Of a stretch of DNA of 64,000 bases, positions 1 to 11,856 are shown one piece after another. The position numbers were made by a program, and so were the translations under genes. The notes under the pieces were generated by a model that was not told the origin of the DNA, did not search any database, and worked only from the letters and a program-made list of their open reading frames with translations. Source of the DNA: Methylobacterium mesophilicum SR1.6/6 (lineage in GTDB: Bacteria > Pseudomonadota > Alphaproteobacteria > Rhizobiales > Beijerinckiaceae); contig NZ_CP043538.1 in NCBI RefSeq assembly GCF_000364445.2, positions 3,417,612-3,481,611 of the forward strand, read 5' to 3'. Within the stretch, counting starts at the first letter, position 1; every line of letters starts with the position of its first letter.

Positions 1-488
1 ACGCCTCGGAGGCTGGGGTGCAGATCGACTGCGTGGTGCGCGGTATATGCTGCCTGCGACCAGGCATCCCGGGCTTGTCGGAGACCATCCGGGTGAAGTC
101 GATCGTCGGGCGCTTCCTCGAGCACGGCCGGATCTATGCCTTCGGCAACGGAGTCGGGCTGCCGCATCCCAAGGCCACGGTCTACATCTCGTCCGCCGAC
201 CTGATGAGCCGCAACCTCGACCGCCGGGTTGAGGCGCTGCTGCCGATCACCAACCCGACAGTGCATCAGCAGGTGCTTGACCAGATCATGCTGGCCAACC
301 TGCTCGACAACCGCCAGAGCTGGCGTCTTCTGGCTTCGGGCGGATGCGAGCGGATCCAGCCCGCGGACGGTGAGGAACCCTTCAACGCGCACAAGTACTT
401 CATGACGAACCCGAGCCTCTCGGGCCGCGGCAAGGCCTCGAAAAAGTCGAGCCCGCGGGCCCTGAGCCGGCGCGCGCAGCGTGCCTGA
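1..488 (+). CDS. ppk: Polyphosphate kinase 1, C-terminal part (5' truncated by window)
   Basis: The frame is open from base 3, so the start lies outside the window. About 160 residues of the C-terminal catalytic domain are visible. The segment [15 protein letters not shown] followed by [16 protein letters not shown] and [15 protein letters not shown] is typical of the PLD-like C-terminal domain of PPK1, which reversibly transfers the terminal ATP phosphate to polyphosphate. The last 30 residues are a basic Ser/Lys/Arg tail. The stop is 2 bp before the TTG start of ppx, so kinase and exopolyphosphatase are almost certainly co-transcribed, a common arrangement. The identification is secure; nothing can be said of the N-terminal half. 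Confidence 0.93.
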   Translation, partial: ASEAGVQIDCVVRGICCLRPGIPGLSETIRVKSIVGRFLEHGRIYAFGNGVGLPHPKATVYISSADLMSRNLDRRVEALLPITNPTVHQQVLDQIMLANLLDNRQSWRLLASGGCERIQPADGEEPFNAHKYFMTNPSLSGRGKASKKSSPRALSRRAQRA

Positions 489-490
489 CT

Positions 491-1612
491 TTGGCGGCGC
501 GGTGGCACTGGGGTAAGGATTTCGCCCGACGCGCGGAAGCCGCGCGTCGGGCTCAACAAGGACTCGAACGTTTGGGCAGCCTTCGCGCCAACCTCTCCCT
601 CGCGCACGCCGTCGAGCCGCGTGCCGACGATGCGCGCGAACCTGTCGCGATCATCGATATCGGTTCGAACTCGGTCCGGCTCGTCGCCTATGATGGGCTG
701 ACCCGGGCGCCGACGCCACTCTACAACGAGAAGGTGCTCTGCGGTCTCGGGCGCCACGTCCTCACCACCGGTCGGCTCAATGATGACGCGGTGGCCCGGG
801 CGCTTGCCGCCCTCGCGCGCTTCCGGGTGCTGTGTGAGACCATGCGCGTGGGGCAAGTCTTCGTCCTGGCGACCGCGGCGGCGCGGGATGCCGAGAACGG
901 TCCGGACTTCCTGCGCGCCGCCGAAGCGGCCTGCGGCCACGAGATCCAGCTCCTCTCCGGCCGCCGCGAGGCCGAGCTCTCGGCGCTGGGCGTCATCTCC
1001 GGCTTCCACGCGCCAGACGGTGTCGTGGGCGATCTTGGCGGCGGGTCTCTGGAAATGGTGGACGTGCGCGGCAGCGTCGTCGGCCAGGGCGTAACCATGC
1101 CGCTCGGCGGCCTTGCCCTGCAGGATCTCTCCGGCGGCTCGGTGAAGAAGGCCGCCAAGATCGTCCGCGAGCACATGCGCAAGGCGGCTCCGCAGCTGGA
1201 AACCCTGCGCGGCCGGACCTTCTACGCGGTTGGGGGCACGTGGCGCGCGCTCGCCCGGCTGCATCAGGCCGCCCGCGGCTACCCCGTCCACGTGATGCAC
1301 GGCTACACCGTGGAGCCGAGCGACGAGCTGACCTTCCTGCAGATCGTCGAGCAGACCGACGTGTCCCTGCTCCAGGATGTCGACGCCATCTCGGAAGCTC
1401 GCCGCCCCCTGCTGGCCTACGGTGCCGCGGTCTTGGAGGAGATCATCCGGGTCGGGCGGCCGCGGGAGGTGGCGATCTCGGCTTCGGGCGTGCGCGAGGG
1501 TCTGCTGTTCGAGCAGCTGGACCGGGAGGTGCGGCAGATCGATCCGTTGCTCGCGTCGGCAGCGGAGTTCAACGCCCTGCGCGCCCGCGCCCCCGCCACG
1601 GCGAGGAGCTGA
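491..1612 (+). CDS. ppx: Ppx/GppA exopolyphosphatase, catalytic domains (frame broken at the C-terminus)
   Basis: The product is an ASKHA-fold phosphatase that removes phosphate from polyphosphate ends or hydrolyses pppGpp. Visible motifs are the first phosphate loop IIDIGSNSVRLV, the mid motif ATAAARDAENG, GDLGGGSLEMV and GGTWRALARL. This frame starts at a TTG (491); a start further in is possible. It ends early at 1612, after an alien tail (RAPATARS). The expected C-terminal helical domain follows immediately in another frame. Adding one C to the run of five C at 1590-1594 gives ...RARAPRHGEELIAW and joins both parts into a protein of about 540 residues. It is either a real slippage mutation or an assembly error. 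Confidence 0.85.
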   Translation: MAARWHWGKDFARRAEAARRAQQGLERLGSLRANLSLAHAVEPRADDAREPVAIIDIGSNSVRLVAYDGLTRAPTPLYNEKVLCGLGRHVLTTGRLNDDAVARALAALARFRVLCETMRVGQVFVLATAAARDAENGPDFLRAAEAACGHEIQLLSGRREAELSALGVISGFHAPDGVVGDLGGGSLEMVDVRGSVVGQGVTMPLGGLALQDLSGGSVKKAAKIVREHMRKAAPQLETLRGRTFYAVGGTWRALARLHQAARGYPVHVMHGYTVEPSDELTFLQIVEQTDVSLLQDVDAISEARRPLLAYGAAVLEEIIRVGRPREVAISASGVREGLLFEQLDREVRQIDPLLASAAEFNALRARAPATARS

Positions 1613-2112
1613 TCGCCTGGACCGACCGGTTCGTTGAGACGCTCGATGGACACGAGACCGCCGACGAGCGCCGCCTGCGCCACGCCGGCTGCCTGCTCTC
1701 CGATGTCGGCTGGCGCGCCCATCCGGATTACCGCGACGCGCAGAGCATCGGGGTCATCCAGAATGCGGCGTTCGTCGGAGTCGATCACCCGGGACGGGCC
1801 TATCTCGCCTTGGCGGTCGCGCTCCGGCACACCGGCCTCGCCCCCGAAAAGGCCAACCCGGTCCTGCGCGGAGTCGCGGGCCCGCGCCTGTTCGAGCGGG
1901 CACGCCTCCTCGGCGCCCTCTTGCGCGTCGCCTTCCCGATCTCGGCCGGGATGGGCGGCGCCCTCGGCCATGCACCGCTGACCGTCGAGGACGGGCGGGT
2001 GACCCTGCGCCTGTCCCGCGAGTGGGAGGCGCTGAGCGGCGACCGCCTACTGAACCGTGTCCGCGGGCTCGGGCGCGTGGTCGGCCTCGACGGGCGGATC
2101 GAGGTCGGCTGA
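1594..2112 (+). pseudogene. ppx: Detached C-terminal domain of Ppx/GppA (frameshifted continuation)
   Basis: In the -1 frame relative to ppx, the sequence reads RHGEELIAWTDRFVET, then DERRLRHAGCLLSDVGWR and HPDYR. That is the helical HD-like C-terminal domain of Ppx/GppA proteins. It has no plausible start of its own and joins exactly at the C5 run at 1590-1594. It is listed as a pseudogene fragment because it can only be translated after a -1 shift or a corrected base. Without it the phosphatase would lose the domain that shapes the polyphosphate channel in this family. Confidence 0.75.
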
Positions 2113-2270
2113 GGGCGCCGCGGGCCGCTATCGCCGACAGCATCCCGACGTCCTCCGCGGATCTTCACGGGAGAGCGCGGGCTGCCTGGAGCGAGGCGTA
2201 CGGGCAGAGGTTCAGCACCCGCACAACGAGGCCAGCGAGGCCGCCCGATGAAGCGTCCAGCCGCCGACGC

Positions 2271-3713
2271 TCAGGCGACGCGATCGGAGAAGATCGCTTT
2301 CTTGACCACGGCGTGGACGCCCCAGTTGCCGTCGACCACCTGCGTGATCCCGAAATCGACCGCCACCGACATGAGCGAGATCGCCTCGTCCTCGGTCAGT
2401 CCCTTCGCGTGCATCAGGAATTGCCGCATCTTGCGGAAGGCGTCGCGCATCGCGAGATCGATCGAGGATTTCTGAAAGATAACGGATTGCGCCTCCGGAC
2501 CTAGGTCGCGCAGATAATTCGGATAGCTGAATCCCGACAGCACCCAGTCGTCCCGGGTCTCGATCATCGGGAAGTCGAGGGCTTCGAGCGGCGTCCCGGG
2601 CAGGTCGGTCTTCTTGTGGAGGATGAACTGGAAGGTGCCGGTCAGCGAACACTCGATCGCGGTGCCGCACAATTCGGAATCACCCTGGCTGGCATGGGGA
2701 TCGCCCACGGAAAACAGAGCGCCGGGCACCGCTACGGGATAGTAGAGTGTCGCGCCCTTGCCGATCCGCCAGTTGTCGATATTGCCGCCGGTGTAGCTCG
2801 GCGGGATCGTGTTCACCCGGTCGGCCTCCGCGGGCGCGACGCCCATGGTGCCAAAATGCGGGCGGATCGGGACGCGGATCCCCTTCAAGACCTCGAAGGT
2901 CTTCTGCGTCTTGGCATGGTCCACCGGCAGGCCGGGATAGTCGATGGTCGGGTGGGAGACGCCGAACGGATCGGTCACCCCCGGCCAGCGGAAGCTGTAG
3001 ACCGCCCGCGCCCAGTCACGCTCTCCGGTGGCGTCCACCTCATAGATCGTGACGACCTCCCGGGGCTTATCGCCGGTGATAAGATCGTTGTAGTGATAGC
3101 CCCACCACGCCGCCGCGTTGCTGCCGAAGGCGAGCCCCTTGTACTTAGGGTTGGCGCAGGGTCGCGGCGCAACGTCGAGGATGCGTACCTCCAGCACGTC
3201 CCCGGGCTCGGCGCCCCGGATCGCCACCGGGCCGGTGCAGATATGCACGCCGAGGCCACCACCGGGGCCAGTCTTAGCGTCCAGGGCACCGGCGCCGCGG
3301 GGCGAGACGCCCATCTTGTCCTTCGTCCAGAGATAGACGCTCTCGGCGCCCGGATCGCCCTGGATCATCCGCTCGGCATCGTCGCTCGCCTGATGGGTGA
3401 GCGTCTCGATGGTGACGAAGTCGCCGGATGCGATCTCGACCTGCGGCTTGAGGCTCCGGCTGAAGAAGCCCCAGTGCACGGTCTCCGCGTTGGCCGGCAG
3501 GTGATAATGCGCGGTCGCGGCGATCTTCGCGCCGCTCGCCTGGGCGAGGGCCGGGCTCACCAGCGACGGGCCGCCGGCCGCGAAGGCCGCGGCCGCGCTA
3601 GTCGCCGCGAAGCTGCTCTTCAGGAAGGCCCGCCGTTCCGGTTCAAGATCCTTCTGGAACCTACGCCGGTGCTTCTCGAAGGCGTGGCAAGTCGGATCGT
3701 CGCCGGCGCACAT
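2271..3713 (-). CDS. Acetamidase/formamidase family protein with Tat signal
   Basis: A 480-residue FmdA/AmdA-family amidohydrolase, expected to hydrolyse short amides such as formamide or acetamide to acid plus ammonia. Family features are the long beta-rich body with GDFVTIETLTHQ, GPVAIRGAEPGDVLEVRI, PRPHFG-like and GDPHASQGDSELCGTAIE stretches. Residues 27-45 read ERRAFLKSSFAATSAAAA, a twin-arginine signal with a hydrophobic core and Ala-rich cleavage region. The protein is therefore probably exported folded. The N-terminal region before RR is unusually long (27 residues), so a later start is possible. It is a single gene, minus strand, downstream of maeB. Confidence 0.85.
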   Translation of the reverse strand: MCAGDDPTCHAFEKHRRRFQKDLEPERRAFLKSSFAATSAAAAFAAGGPSLVSPALAQASGAKIAATAHYHLPANAETVHWGFFSRSLKPQVEIASGDFVTIETLTHQASDDAERMIQGDPGAESVYLWTKDKMGVSPRGAGALDAKTGPGGGLGVHICTGPVAIRGAEPGDVLEVRILDVAPRPCANPKYKGLAFGSNAAAWWGYHYNDLITGDKPREVVTIYEVDATGERDWARAVYSFRWPGVTDPFGVSHPTIDYPGLPVDHAKTQKTFEVLKGIRVPIRPHFGTMGVAPAEADRVNTIPPSYTGGNIDNWRIGKGATLYYPVAVPGALFSVGDPHASQGDSELCGTAIECSLTGTFQFILHKKTDLPGTPLEALDFPMIETRDDWVLSGFSYPNYLRDLGPEAQSVIFQKSSIDLAMRDAFRKMRQFLMHAKGLTEDEAISLMSVAVDFGITQVVDGNWGVHAVVKKAIFSDRVA

Positions 3714-3790
3714 GGCTCATCTCCCGAGGTTTGGCCAAGGGGACGGGGAAGCAAGTCGACGGCCACGCCTGCAGCCGTCACGCGGCATGC

Positions 3791-6121
3791 TCACTCCGAG
3801 ATCATGCCGACGCCGCCCTCCTCGCTCTTGGCCGGAGCCGACGGATCCGCTTGGGCCTCAACCACCGCCGCGGCGGTCACATTGACGATGCCGCGGGCGG
3901 TGACCGAAGGCGTGAGGATATGCGCCGGCTTGGCCGGCCCGATCAGCAGGGGGCCGACCGGCAGGGCATCCGCCAGCACCTTGGCGAACTGGAAGGCGAT
4001 GTTGGCGGCGTCGAGATTCGGGAAGATCAGAACGTTGGCGGCGCCCTTGAGCCGCGAGCCCGGAAGCACGCGATCGCGGACCATCTCGTTGAGGGCCGAA
4101 TCCGCCTGCATCTCGCCGTCGACCATCAGATTCGGGTCGCGCTTCTGCAGGAGCGCGAGGGCGTCCCGCATCTTCATGGCCGAGGCCGAATCCGACTGGC
4201 CGAAGTCCGAATGGCTGAGCAGCGCGATCTTCGGCGTGAGTCCGAATCGGCTCACGTGGCTGGCGCAGGCCTGAGCCACGTCGGCGATTTCCTCGGCGGA
4301 CGGATTGGGTCGGACGTGGGTATCGGCCAGGAAGTAAGCGCCCTCGTGCGTCACCACGAGGCTCATGGCGGCGCACTGCTCGACCCCGGGCGCCAGCCCG
4401 ATCACGTCGCGGATGATCCGCAGCCGCGTCTCGAACCGTCCCTCCAGGCCGCAGATCAGGGCATCGGCCTCACCGCGGCGGACCGCGATCGCGCCGATCA
4501 CGGTGTTGTTGGTGCGCACCAGCGTACGGGCGGCGTCCGGCGTGATGCCGCGTCGGCCGGCCACCTCGAGATAGGTCTGCACGTAGGCGCGGTAGCGGGG
4601 ATCGTCCTCCGGATCGATCAGCTCGAAATCGCGCCCGTGCTCTAGGGACAGGCCGAAACGCTTGAGCCGCGTCTCCACCACCCGCGGCCGCCCGACCAGG
4701 ATCGGGAACGCGACCTTGTCCTCGACGATCGCCTGGACGGCACGGAGCACGCGCTCGTCCTCGCCCTCGGCGTAGATGACGCGCTTGGGCGCTTCCTTCG
4801 CCTTGGAAAACAGCGGCTTCATGATCAGGCCGGACCGGTGGACGAACCGGTCCAGGCTCTCGACGTAGGCGTCGAAATCGGCGAGCGGCCGGCCGGCGAC
4901 GCCAGACTCCATCGCCGCCTTGGCCACCGCCGGCGCGATGCGCAGGATCAGGCGTGGATCGAATGGGCTCGGAATCAGCGATTTCGGACCGAACGGCCGG
5001 GCCTCGCCGCCATAGGCACGGGCGACCACGTCCGAGGTCGTCTCGTGCGCGAGGCCCGCGATCGCCTTCACAGCGGCCTTCTTCATCTCCTCGTTGATCT
5101 TGTGGGCGCCCACATCCAGCGCGCCGCGGAAGATGTAGGGGAAGCACAGGACGTTGTTGACCTGATTGGGAAAATCCGACCGGCCGGTGCAGATCATTGC
5201 GTCCGGCCGTTCCTGCTCGGCCAGGTCCGGCATGATCTCCGGATAGGGGTTGGCGAGCGCCATGATCAGAGGCTTCTCGGCCATCTCCTTCAGATATTCG
5301 GGCTTGAGCACACCGCCGGCCGAGAGGCCGATGAACACGTCGGCGCCAGGGATCACTTCGGCGAGCGTCCGCTTGTCGGTCTCCTGGGCGTAGATGTCCT
5401 TCCAGCGGTCCATCAGTTCCGGGCGGCCCTTGTAGACCACGCCCTTGATGTCGGTGACCGTGATGTTCTCGCGGGTCGCGCCGAGCGACACGAGAAGGTT
5501 CAGGCAGGCCAGTGCCGCCGCTCCCGCGCCCGATGTGACGATCCGGACGTCGGACAGGTTCTTGCCGGCGAGTTCAAGTCCGTTGAGGACGGCCGCCGCC
5601 ACGATGATCGCGGTGCCGTGCTGGTCGTCGTGGAAGACCGGGATGTTCATCCGAGCCCGGCACTGCTCCTCCACCTCGAAGCACTCGGGCGCCTTGATGT
5701 CCTCCAAGTTGATGCCGCCGAAGGTCGGCTCCAAGGCGCAGACAACGTCGACGAGCTTCGAGACGTCCTTCTGGTCGACCTCGATGTCGAACACGTCGAT
5801 GCCGGCGAACTTCTTGAACAGGACTGCCTTGCCCTCCATCACGGGCTTGGAGGCCAGGGGACCGATATCGCCCAGGCCCAGGACCGCCGTACCGTTGGAG
5901 AGCACCGCCACGAGGTTCTGGCGAACCGTGAGGTTGGCAGCCTCTTGCGGATCGTCGTGGATGGCCATGCAGGCTGCCGCCACGCCCGGCGAGTAGGCCA
6001 GTGCGAGGTCGCGCTGGTTGCCCAGAGGCTTGGTGGCCTGGATCTCCAGCTTTCCGGGCTTAGGCAGGCGGTGGTAGATGAGCGCCCCGGCCTTGAGGTC
6101 CTCGGACATGTTATCGGCCAT
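3791..6121 (-). CDS. maeB: NADP-dependent malic enzyme / phosphotransacetylase fusion
   Basis: A 776-residue cytosolic enzyme of the MaeB type, decarboxylating malate to pyruvate with NADP. Residues about 1-430 form the malic enzyme part: [53 protein letters not shown] and [15 protein letters not shown] (dinucleotide fold). Residues about 445-760 are a phosphate acetyl/butyryl-transferase-like domain ([33 protein letters not shown]). In known fusion enzymes this domain regulates but does not catalyse acetyl transfer. In a C1 and C2 grower it would supply pyruvate and NADPH from the C4 pool. The length matches the family and the ATG start is well placed. Confidence 0.95.
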   Translation of the reverse strand: MADNMSEDLKAGALIYHRLPKPGKLEIQATKPLGNQRDLALAYSPGVAAACMAIHDDPQEAANLTVRQNLVAVLSNGTAVLGLGDIGPLASKPVMEGKAVLFKKFAGIDVFDIEVDQKDVSKLVDVVCALEPTFGGINLEDIKAPECFEVEEQCRARMNIPVFHDDQHGTAIIVAAAVLNGLELAGKNLSDVRIVTSGAGAAALACLNLLVSLGATRENITVTDIKGVVYKGRPELMDRWKDIYAQETDKRTLAEVIPGADVFIGLSAGGVLKPEYLKEMAEKPLIMALANPYPEIMPDLAEQERPDAMICTGRSDFPNQVNNVLCFPYIFRGALDVGAHKINEEMKKAAVKAIAGLAHETTSDVVARAYGGEARPFGPKSLIPSPFDPRLILRIAPAVAKAAMESGVAGRPLADFDAYVESLDRFVHRSGLIMKPLFSKAKEAPKRVIYAEGEDERVLRAVQAIVEDKVAFPILVGRPRVVETRLKRFGLSLEHGRDFELIDPEDDPRYRAYVQTYLEVAGRRGITPDAARTLVRTNNTVIGAIAVRRGEADALICGLEGRFETRLRIIRDVIGLAPGVEQCAAMSLVVTHEGAYFLADTHVRPNPSAEEIADVAQACASHVSRFGLTPKIALLSHSDFGQSDSASAMKMRDALALLQKRDPNLMVDGEMQADSALNEMVRDRVLPGSRLKGAANVLIFPNLDAANIAFQFAKVLADALPVGPLLIGPAKPAHILTPSVTARGIVNVTAAAVVEAQADPSAPAKSEEGGVGMISE

Positions 6122-6187
6122 CGCCCACGCTCCCGCTCACCTGCTTTCCCGAGGACGACGCGATCGCGCAGCGCACGGGCTCCCGTC

Positions 6188-6850
6188 GTGACCGGTCTGT
6201 TGCACCGGCTACGCAGGGGGCGCAACCCGCACAACGAGACCCGAATCCACCTCGCCAAACTGGCGAGGACCTACGGCTTCTCCATAGGCGCTTATTCGTA
6301 TGGGCGTCCAAAAATCCGCTTTCCCGAGAGCGGACGGCGGCTGACGATCGGCCGCTATTGTTCCATTGCCGACAAGGTCGAGATCCTGCTCGGCGGCGAC
6401 CACCGGCTCGATTGGCCGTCGACCTACCCGTTCGCGGCGATGCGAGGGCTGTTTCCGGACGCTCGAGCCCCGGAGGATTACCATGCGTCCCGGGGCGACG
6501 TGGTGATCGGGCACGATGTCTGGCTCGGCTCGGGCTGCATGGTCCTGTCGGGCGTCACGGTTGGGCACGGCGCCGTGGTGGCGGCCCGGGCCGTGGTAAG
6601 CCGCGACGTGCCGGCCTACGCAGTGGTGGCGGGCAATCCCGCACGGGTGGTGCGCCGCCGGTTCGACGAGGCCACGGTGGCGGCGCTGACAGCGGCGGCG
6701 TGGTGGGATCTCCCGCACGCGACGGTGACACGGCTGGTGCCGCTGCTGCAGAGCGGGCAGGTCGAAGCCCTGCTCGCGGCGTTGCGCGGGAACGCGGATT
6801 CCCGTACCGGCGAGGCCCAGCTCGAAGCCGCTCCGAGATCCGGACTATGA
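6188..6850 (+). CDS. CatB-like O-acetyltransferase (left-handed beta-helix, XAT family)
   Basis: A 220-residue hexapeptide-repeat acetyltransferase. Repeats of the LbH fold run through residues about 45-160 ([17 protein letters not shown], then [46 protein letters not shown]), the typical CatB/xenobiotic acetyltransferase pattern. Acetyl-CoA would be the donor. The acceptor is unknown and is more likely a sugar or surface glycan than an antibiotic. The start is taken as GTG at 6188, 66 bp from the divergent maeB start, because the frame is open further back but antisense to maeB. The stop overlaps the next gene (ATGA). Confidence 0.82.
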   Translation: MTGLLHRLRRGRNPHNETRIHLAKLARTYGFSIGAYSYGRPKIRFPESGRRLTIGRYCSIADKVEILLGGDHRLDWPSTYPFAAMRGLFPDARAPEDYHASRGDVVIGHDVWLGSGCMVLSGVTVGHGAVVAARAVVSRDVPAYAVVAGNPARVVRRRFDEATVAALTAAAWWDLPHATVTRLVPLLQSGQVEALLAALRGNADSRTGEAQLEAAPRSGL

Positions 6851-7098
6851 CCGACACGCCTCCCGACCGCCTCGCCGCCAACCCGAACAGTCCCTTCTAC
6901 GACGAGAAGGCGTTGGAGCGCGGCGTCGGCGTGCGGTTCAAGGGCGTCGAGAAGACCAACGTCGAGGAGTATTGCGTGAGCGAGGGCTGGGTGCGGCTCT
7001 CGGCCGGCAAGACCCTCGACCGGGCCGGCAATCCGATGACGGTGAAGCTGAAGGGTGCCGTGGAGCCCTACTTCCGCGATCCGACGCCGGAGGCCTGA
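6847..7098 (+). CDS. DUF3297 family small protein
   Basis: An 83-residue protein, [19 protein letters not shown]..., matching the DUF3297 family found widely in Proteobacteria and sometimes misnamed a glutathione peroxidase. Visible family features are the N-terminal [13 protein letters not shown], the [18 protein letters not shown] core and the [10 protein letters not shown] strand near the end. No function is established. Its ATG overlaps the stop of the acetyltransferase, so the two are translationally coupled. Its last 31 bp overlap the convergent gene on the other strand. Confidence 0.85.
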   Translation: MTDTPPDRLAANPNSPFYDEKALERGVGVRFKGVEKTNVEEYCVSEGWVRLSAGKTLDRAGNPMTVKLKGAVEPYFRDPTPEA

Positions 7099-7403
7099 TC
7101 GGCCTTCCGGGCGAGTGATGCCCGGAAGTTGCGGACCGCGTCCGACACCATGCGTTCGACCTGCTCCCGTGAGCGCGGGCCGACGATGACGAGGCTCGTC
7201 AGGATGTCGGCGCGCCTGGAACGCTGATTGGCGGTACGGGCGTGATTCGACACGCGCAGGTGCCATGAGCAACTGACGGGCCTGAGATAGAGACTATCAC
7301 CGCGCTCATTGCGCGCGGTCACCACAAAACCTTCCTGCTCAAGCAGGCGCGCCGCCAAATCGAGCGCCGCCAGCGGCAGGATCGGTCTCCCGGATCCGCT
7401 CAT
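7068..7403 (-). CDS. Hypothetical protein, 111 residues
   Basis: I do not recognise the family. The protein begins MSGSGRPILPLAALDLAARLL and has a mixed alpha/beta pattern with YLRPVSCSWHLRVSNHAR in the middle and a basic C-terminus. There is no signal peptide, membrane helix or metal motif. Its ATG overlaps the region where the downstream acyltransferase frame ends (7400), but the acyltransferase is transcribed towards it, so it is the third gene of a GT2-acyltransferase-hypothetical run. Support is the continuous frame, the tight spacing and lack of an alternative on the opposite strand. Confidence 0.55.
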   Translation of the reverse strand: MSGSGRPILPLAALDLAARLLEQEGFVVTARNERGDSLYLRPVSCSWHLRVSNHARTANQRSRRADILTSLVIVGPRSREQVERMVSDAVRNFRASLARKADQASGVGSRK

Positions 7404-8476
7404 GGCCCGGCCGGCTCGATGGTACCGAGGGTGCGTCGCCCCAAGATCCGCGATTTCACCGATAGGGCGGGCCGCTCGATCCAGAACCACGACAGGGCGG
7501 CCACCGGCAGCGTCATGGCGAGGGCCGGCACGAGAAGAGCGAGCCCCGACGGCTCCGGCCACAGGGCGTGCAGGCTCTGCTGGATCGGCCAGCCATAGAG
7601 ATAGATCCCGTAGGACAGGTCGGCGGAGGGATCGAAAAGGCCGCGCGCCATGGGTCCCAGGGCGAGCCAGACGACACCGTAGGCCTCCGCCAGGAACAGT
7701 AGCGCGGGATAGGCCGGCGTCCGGGCGAGCACGAAGGTCCCGAAGACCAGACAGGCGAGGGCGGCCGTCGAGATCCGAAGGCGCTCGCGCCACAGGTACA
7801 GGGCGGCTCCGGCCGAGAAGATCAGCGGCAATCGCAGGGCGGTCTCGGTGCCCTTGGGCAGCTCGGCCCCGTGCCACCCGCCGACGGCAACCAGGGCGAT
7901 GGCGAGGCCGATGACGATCACGAGCGCGGCCCCCCGCCTCCGAAGCAGGCCGCATAGGGCGGCGGCCAAGACGCCGAGATAGCACAGGACCTCGTATTTG
8001 AGCGTCCAAACCGTGCCGAGGGGCGCCCTGTACGGGTTGGCCTCGAAGACACCGGGGAGCGCGGCATTGCTCTTGAAGGTCGTCAGCGTCGCGCGGATGA
8101 ACGACCAGAGGCCGGGGTCGCGCAGGTACTCGGCCAGGGGCAGCCGGGTGAGCGCTGCGCCGAGCCCGAGCGACACCATCAGCGTCGCCGCAACCAGCCC
8201 CGGCAGGATCCGCAGGGTCCGGGCGATCGCGTAGTCGCGGATCCCGCGCCGGTCGCAGCTCATGGTGACCAGGAAGCCCGACACGGCGAAGAAGCCGTTC
8301 ACCGCGTGCTCGCCGAGGGTGAAGCCGGTGAGCCGGGCCAGCGGCTCATCCCCGGCAGCGCCCGTCGCCACGCTGAAGGCATGCGATACGACGACCGCGA
8401 GCGCGAGGAAGAGGCGCAGACCGGTGAAGCCGTTGCGCGGCCCCTCCAGGGCGGTCGCGATGGTCGAGGCCGCCAT
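7400..8476 (-). CDS. Acyltransferase 3 family membrane protein (OafA-like)
   Basis: A 358-residue integral membrane acyltransferase with about ten hydrophobic segments. The family signature is clear: GFTGLRLFLALAVVVSHAF at residues 16-34 with the catalytic-type His, AVNGFFAVSGFLV near residue 58, RTLRILPGL, and the late SYGIYLYGWPIQQ. Such proteins O-acetylate cell-surface polysaccharides or lipopolysaccharide, using a cytoplasmic acyl-CoA. The ATG overlaps the TAA of the upstream glycosyltransferase (TAATG), so the pair is one transcription unit and probably modifies the same glycan. Confidence 0.9.
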   Translation of the reverse strand: MAASTIATALEGPRNGFTGLRLFLALAVVVSHAFSVATGAAGDEPLARLTGFTLGEHAVNGFFAVSGFLVTMSCDRRGIRDYAIARTLRILPGLVAATLMVSLGLGAALTRLPLAEYLRDPGLWSFIRATLTTFKSNAALPGVFEANPYRAPLGTVWTLKYEVLCYLGVLAAALCGLLRRRGAALVIVIGLAIALVAVGGWHGAELPKGTETALRLPLIFSAGAALYLWRERLRISTAALACLVFGTFVLARTPAYPALLFLAEAYGVVWLALGPMARGLFDPSADLSYGIYLYGWPIQQSLHALWPEPSGLALLVPALAMTLPVAALSWFWIERPALSVKSRILGRRTLGTIEPAGP

Positions 8477-9345
8477 TAGCGCAGGCCCTCCCGCGCGAGT
8501 GCGTCCTGGCCACGCAGGAAGGCGAGCGCGCCGGCCGCGGAGCCGCCGTAGCGCTCCAGTCCCGACCGTCGCAGGGCCAGGGCCGACAGGAGCACCTTCG
8601 GCAGGTTACGCGCGATTCCGGCAGGGCTCGGATCGGGCAGGCCGTACTTCCGGCTGACATAGGCCCGCGACCAAGCCTGATGCCAGCGCGTGCGGAACAC
8701 CCGCCCCGGTTCCGGCGCGGATGAGCGACCACGGCCATGCAGCGCCTCGGCGCCATGGACGTGGACGAGCGCCCGGCCGGCATCGGCGACGCGTCGGCAC
8801 AGGTCGTCGTCCTCGTAGAACAGGAAGATGTTCTCGTCGAAGCCGCCGAGCTCCAGGAATAGGGCGCGCGGTATCATCAGGCAGGCGCCGGAGAGGAACG
8901 GCGTACAGGCATCGCCCTGCGGCAGGGCCGGGCGGCCGCCCGGATTGGTCAGATAAGGTGCCAGCAGGGAGCGTGCCTGAAAAAAGAATCGCCCGTCGGG
9001 CTCGACAATCCGGGGCGCGTAAAGACCGGCCTCCGGCCATGCGCGGGCAGCATCCAGCAAAGCGTCGACGGCACCCGGACGCAGGACGATGTCGGGATTC
9101 ACGATGAGGACGCGCTCTGCCGTCGCGGCGGCCCGGACGCCCCTGTTGTTGGCGCGGCCATAGCCCTCGTTGCGGGCGTTGCGGATCACCTGGGCTCCGG
9201 CGGCCTCCGCGACCGACGCGGAGGCGTCCCGGCTGGCATTATCCACCACGATCGCCGGGACGTGCTGGCCGGCCAACGCCGCGAGGCAGGACGGCAGCAC
9301 GTCCGCGCTGTCATGCGCGACCACGATCGCGACGAGGCTCGCCAC
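8476..9345 (-). CDS. Glycosyltransferase family 2 (rhamnosyltransferase-like)
   Basis: A 289-residue GT-A fold enzyme. The N-terminus reads VAIVVAHDSADVLPSCLAAL, followed by VVDNASRDAS and NEGYGRANNRGVRAA. The metal/nucleotide motif follows (LIVNPDIVLRPGA, a DxD-like NPD), then the acceptor region LSGACLMIPRALFLELGGFDE with FLFYEDDDLCRRV. This arrangement is typical of WbbL/RfbF-type rhamnosyl- or galactofuranosyl-transferases. It is coupled to the O-acyltransferase that follows and lies 23 bp after the end of aspS, so it may be co-transcribed with aspS. The donor sugar is unknown. Confidence 0.88.
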   Translation of the reverse strand: MASLVAIVVAHDSADVLPSCLAALAGQHVPAIVVDNASRDASASVAEAAGAQVIRNARNEGYGRANNRGVRAAATAERVLIVNPDIVLRPGAVDALLDAARAWPEAGLYAPRIVEPDGRFFFQARSLLAPYLTNPGGRPALPQGDACTPFLSGACLMIPRALFLELGGFDENIFLFYEDDDLCRRVADAGRALVHVHGAEALHGRGRSSAPEPGRVFRTRWHQAWSRAYVSRKYGLPDPSPAGIARNLPKVLLSALALRRSGLERYGGSAAGALAFLRGQDALAREGLR

Positions 9346-9368
9346 GGCGCGGCGAACCCGTCAGCGAG

Positions 9369-11246
<1,878 letters not shown>

Positions 11247-11360
11247 TCACGCGAGGCCCCCCAAGTCAAGCGCAGGACCGGCACGATGGCTGCGAAACGG
11301 GCCGCGCGCCGCGCGTTCGGCCAGCCGGCCGGACTACCGGATCGGCCGCCCGATCCCCAT

Positions 11361-11783
11361 ATGATCTCCATGAGTCACAACGCTTTTTCCCATCCGGCGG
11401 CCGCCCCTGATCCGCCGATCGCAGAGGCTCCAAGCTCGTGGCGGACCCTGCCGCTCGACGGCCATTTCGACCTCGTCTACGAGGATGCCACCGGCGCGTG
11501 GAGCAATCGGTCCCTCGATGCGCGCGAGTTGAAGCTCGGTCCCGGGCGGATGCTGCTCGGCGGCATCGATGCCCGCCGCGGCGGCTATCGCGGCTTCCGG
11601 GTCGATCGGATCCGGCGGCTCATCGACGGCGCGACGGGCGAGCGCATCGAGACCGGCATCCTTGACCGGCTGCTGGCGCGTGCGGAGGCGCAACGCCGCG
11701 CCGATGCCGTGCGGATCCGGGGCCAGGCCCGGGCACGGCGCAGGGCGAGCCTCGCCGCCGCGGCCAGGGCATTTTCCGCCTAG
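11361..11783 (+). CDS. Hypothetical protein with WYL-like segment
   Basis: About 140 residues. The middle has a pattern resembling a WYL ligand-sensing fold: [22 protein letters not shown], then [19 protein letters not shown] followed by [13 protein letters not shown]. There is no DNA-binding domain, so it would be a stand-alone WYL-like protein. The C-terminal 40 residues are Arg/Ala-rich and helical. In-frame ATGs occur at 11286, 11361 and 11370; I prefer 11361/11370 because the homology-like part starts soon after. Function unknown. It is divergent from aspS and 73 bp ahead of rnd. Confidence 0.6.
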   Translation: MISMSHNAFSHPAAAPDPPIAEAPSSWRTLPLDGHFDLVYEDATGAWSNRSLDARELKLGPGRMLLGGIDARRGGYRGFRVDRIRRLIDGATGERIETGILDRLLARAEAQRRADAVRIRGQARARRRASLAAAARAFSA

Positions 11784-11856
11784 GGAATGCGGGGAAATAT
11801 GGGGACCTTCGCGCCTGTCCCTCCCCATGATGGCGGCGGTTGCGTATAGCCGGGAC

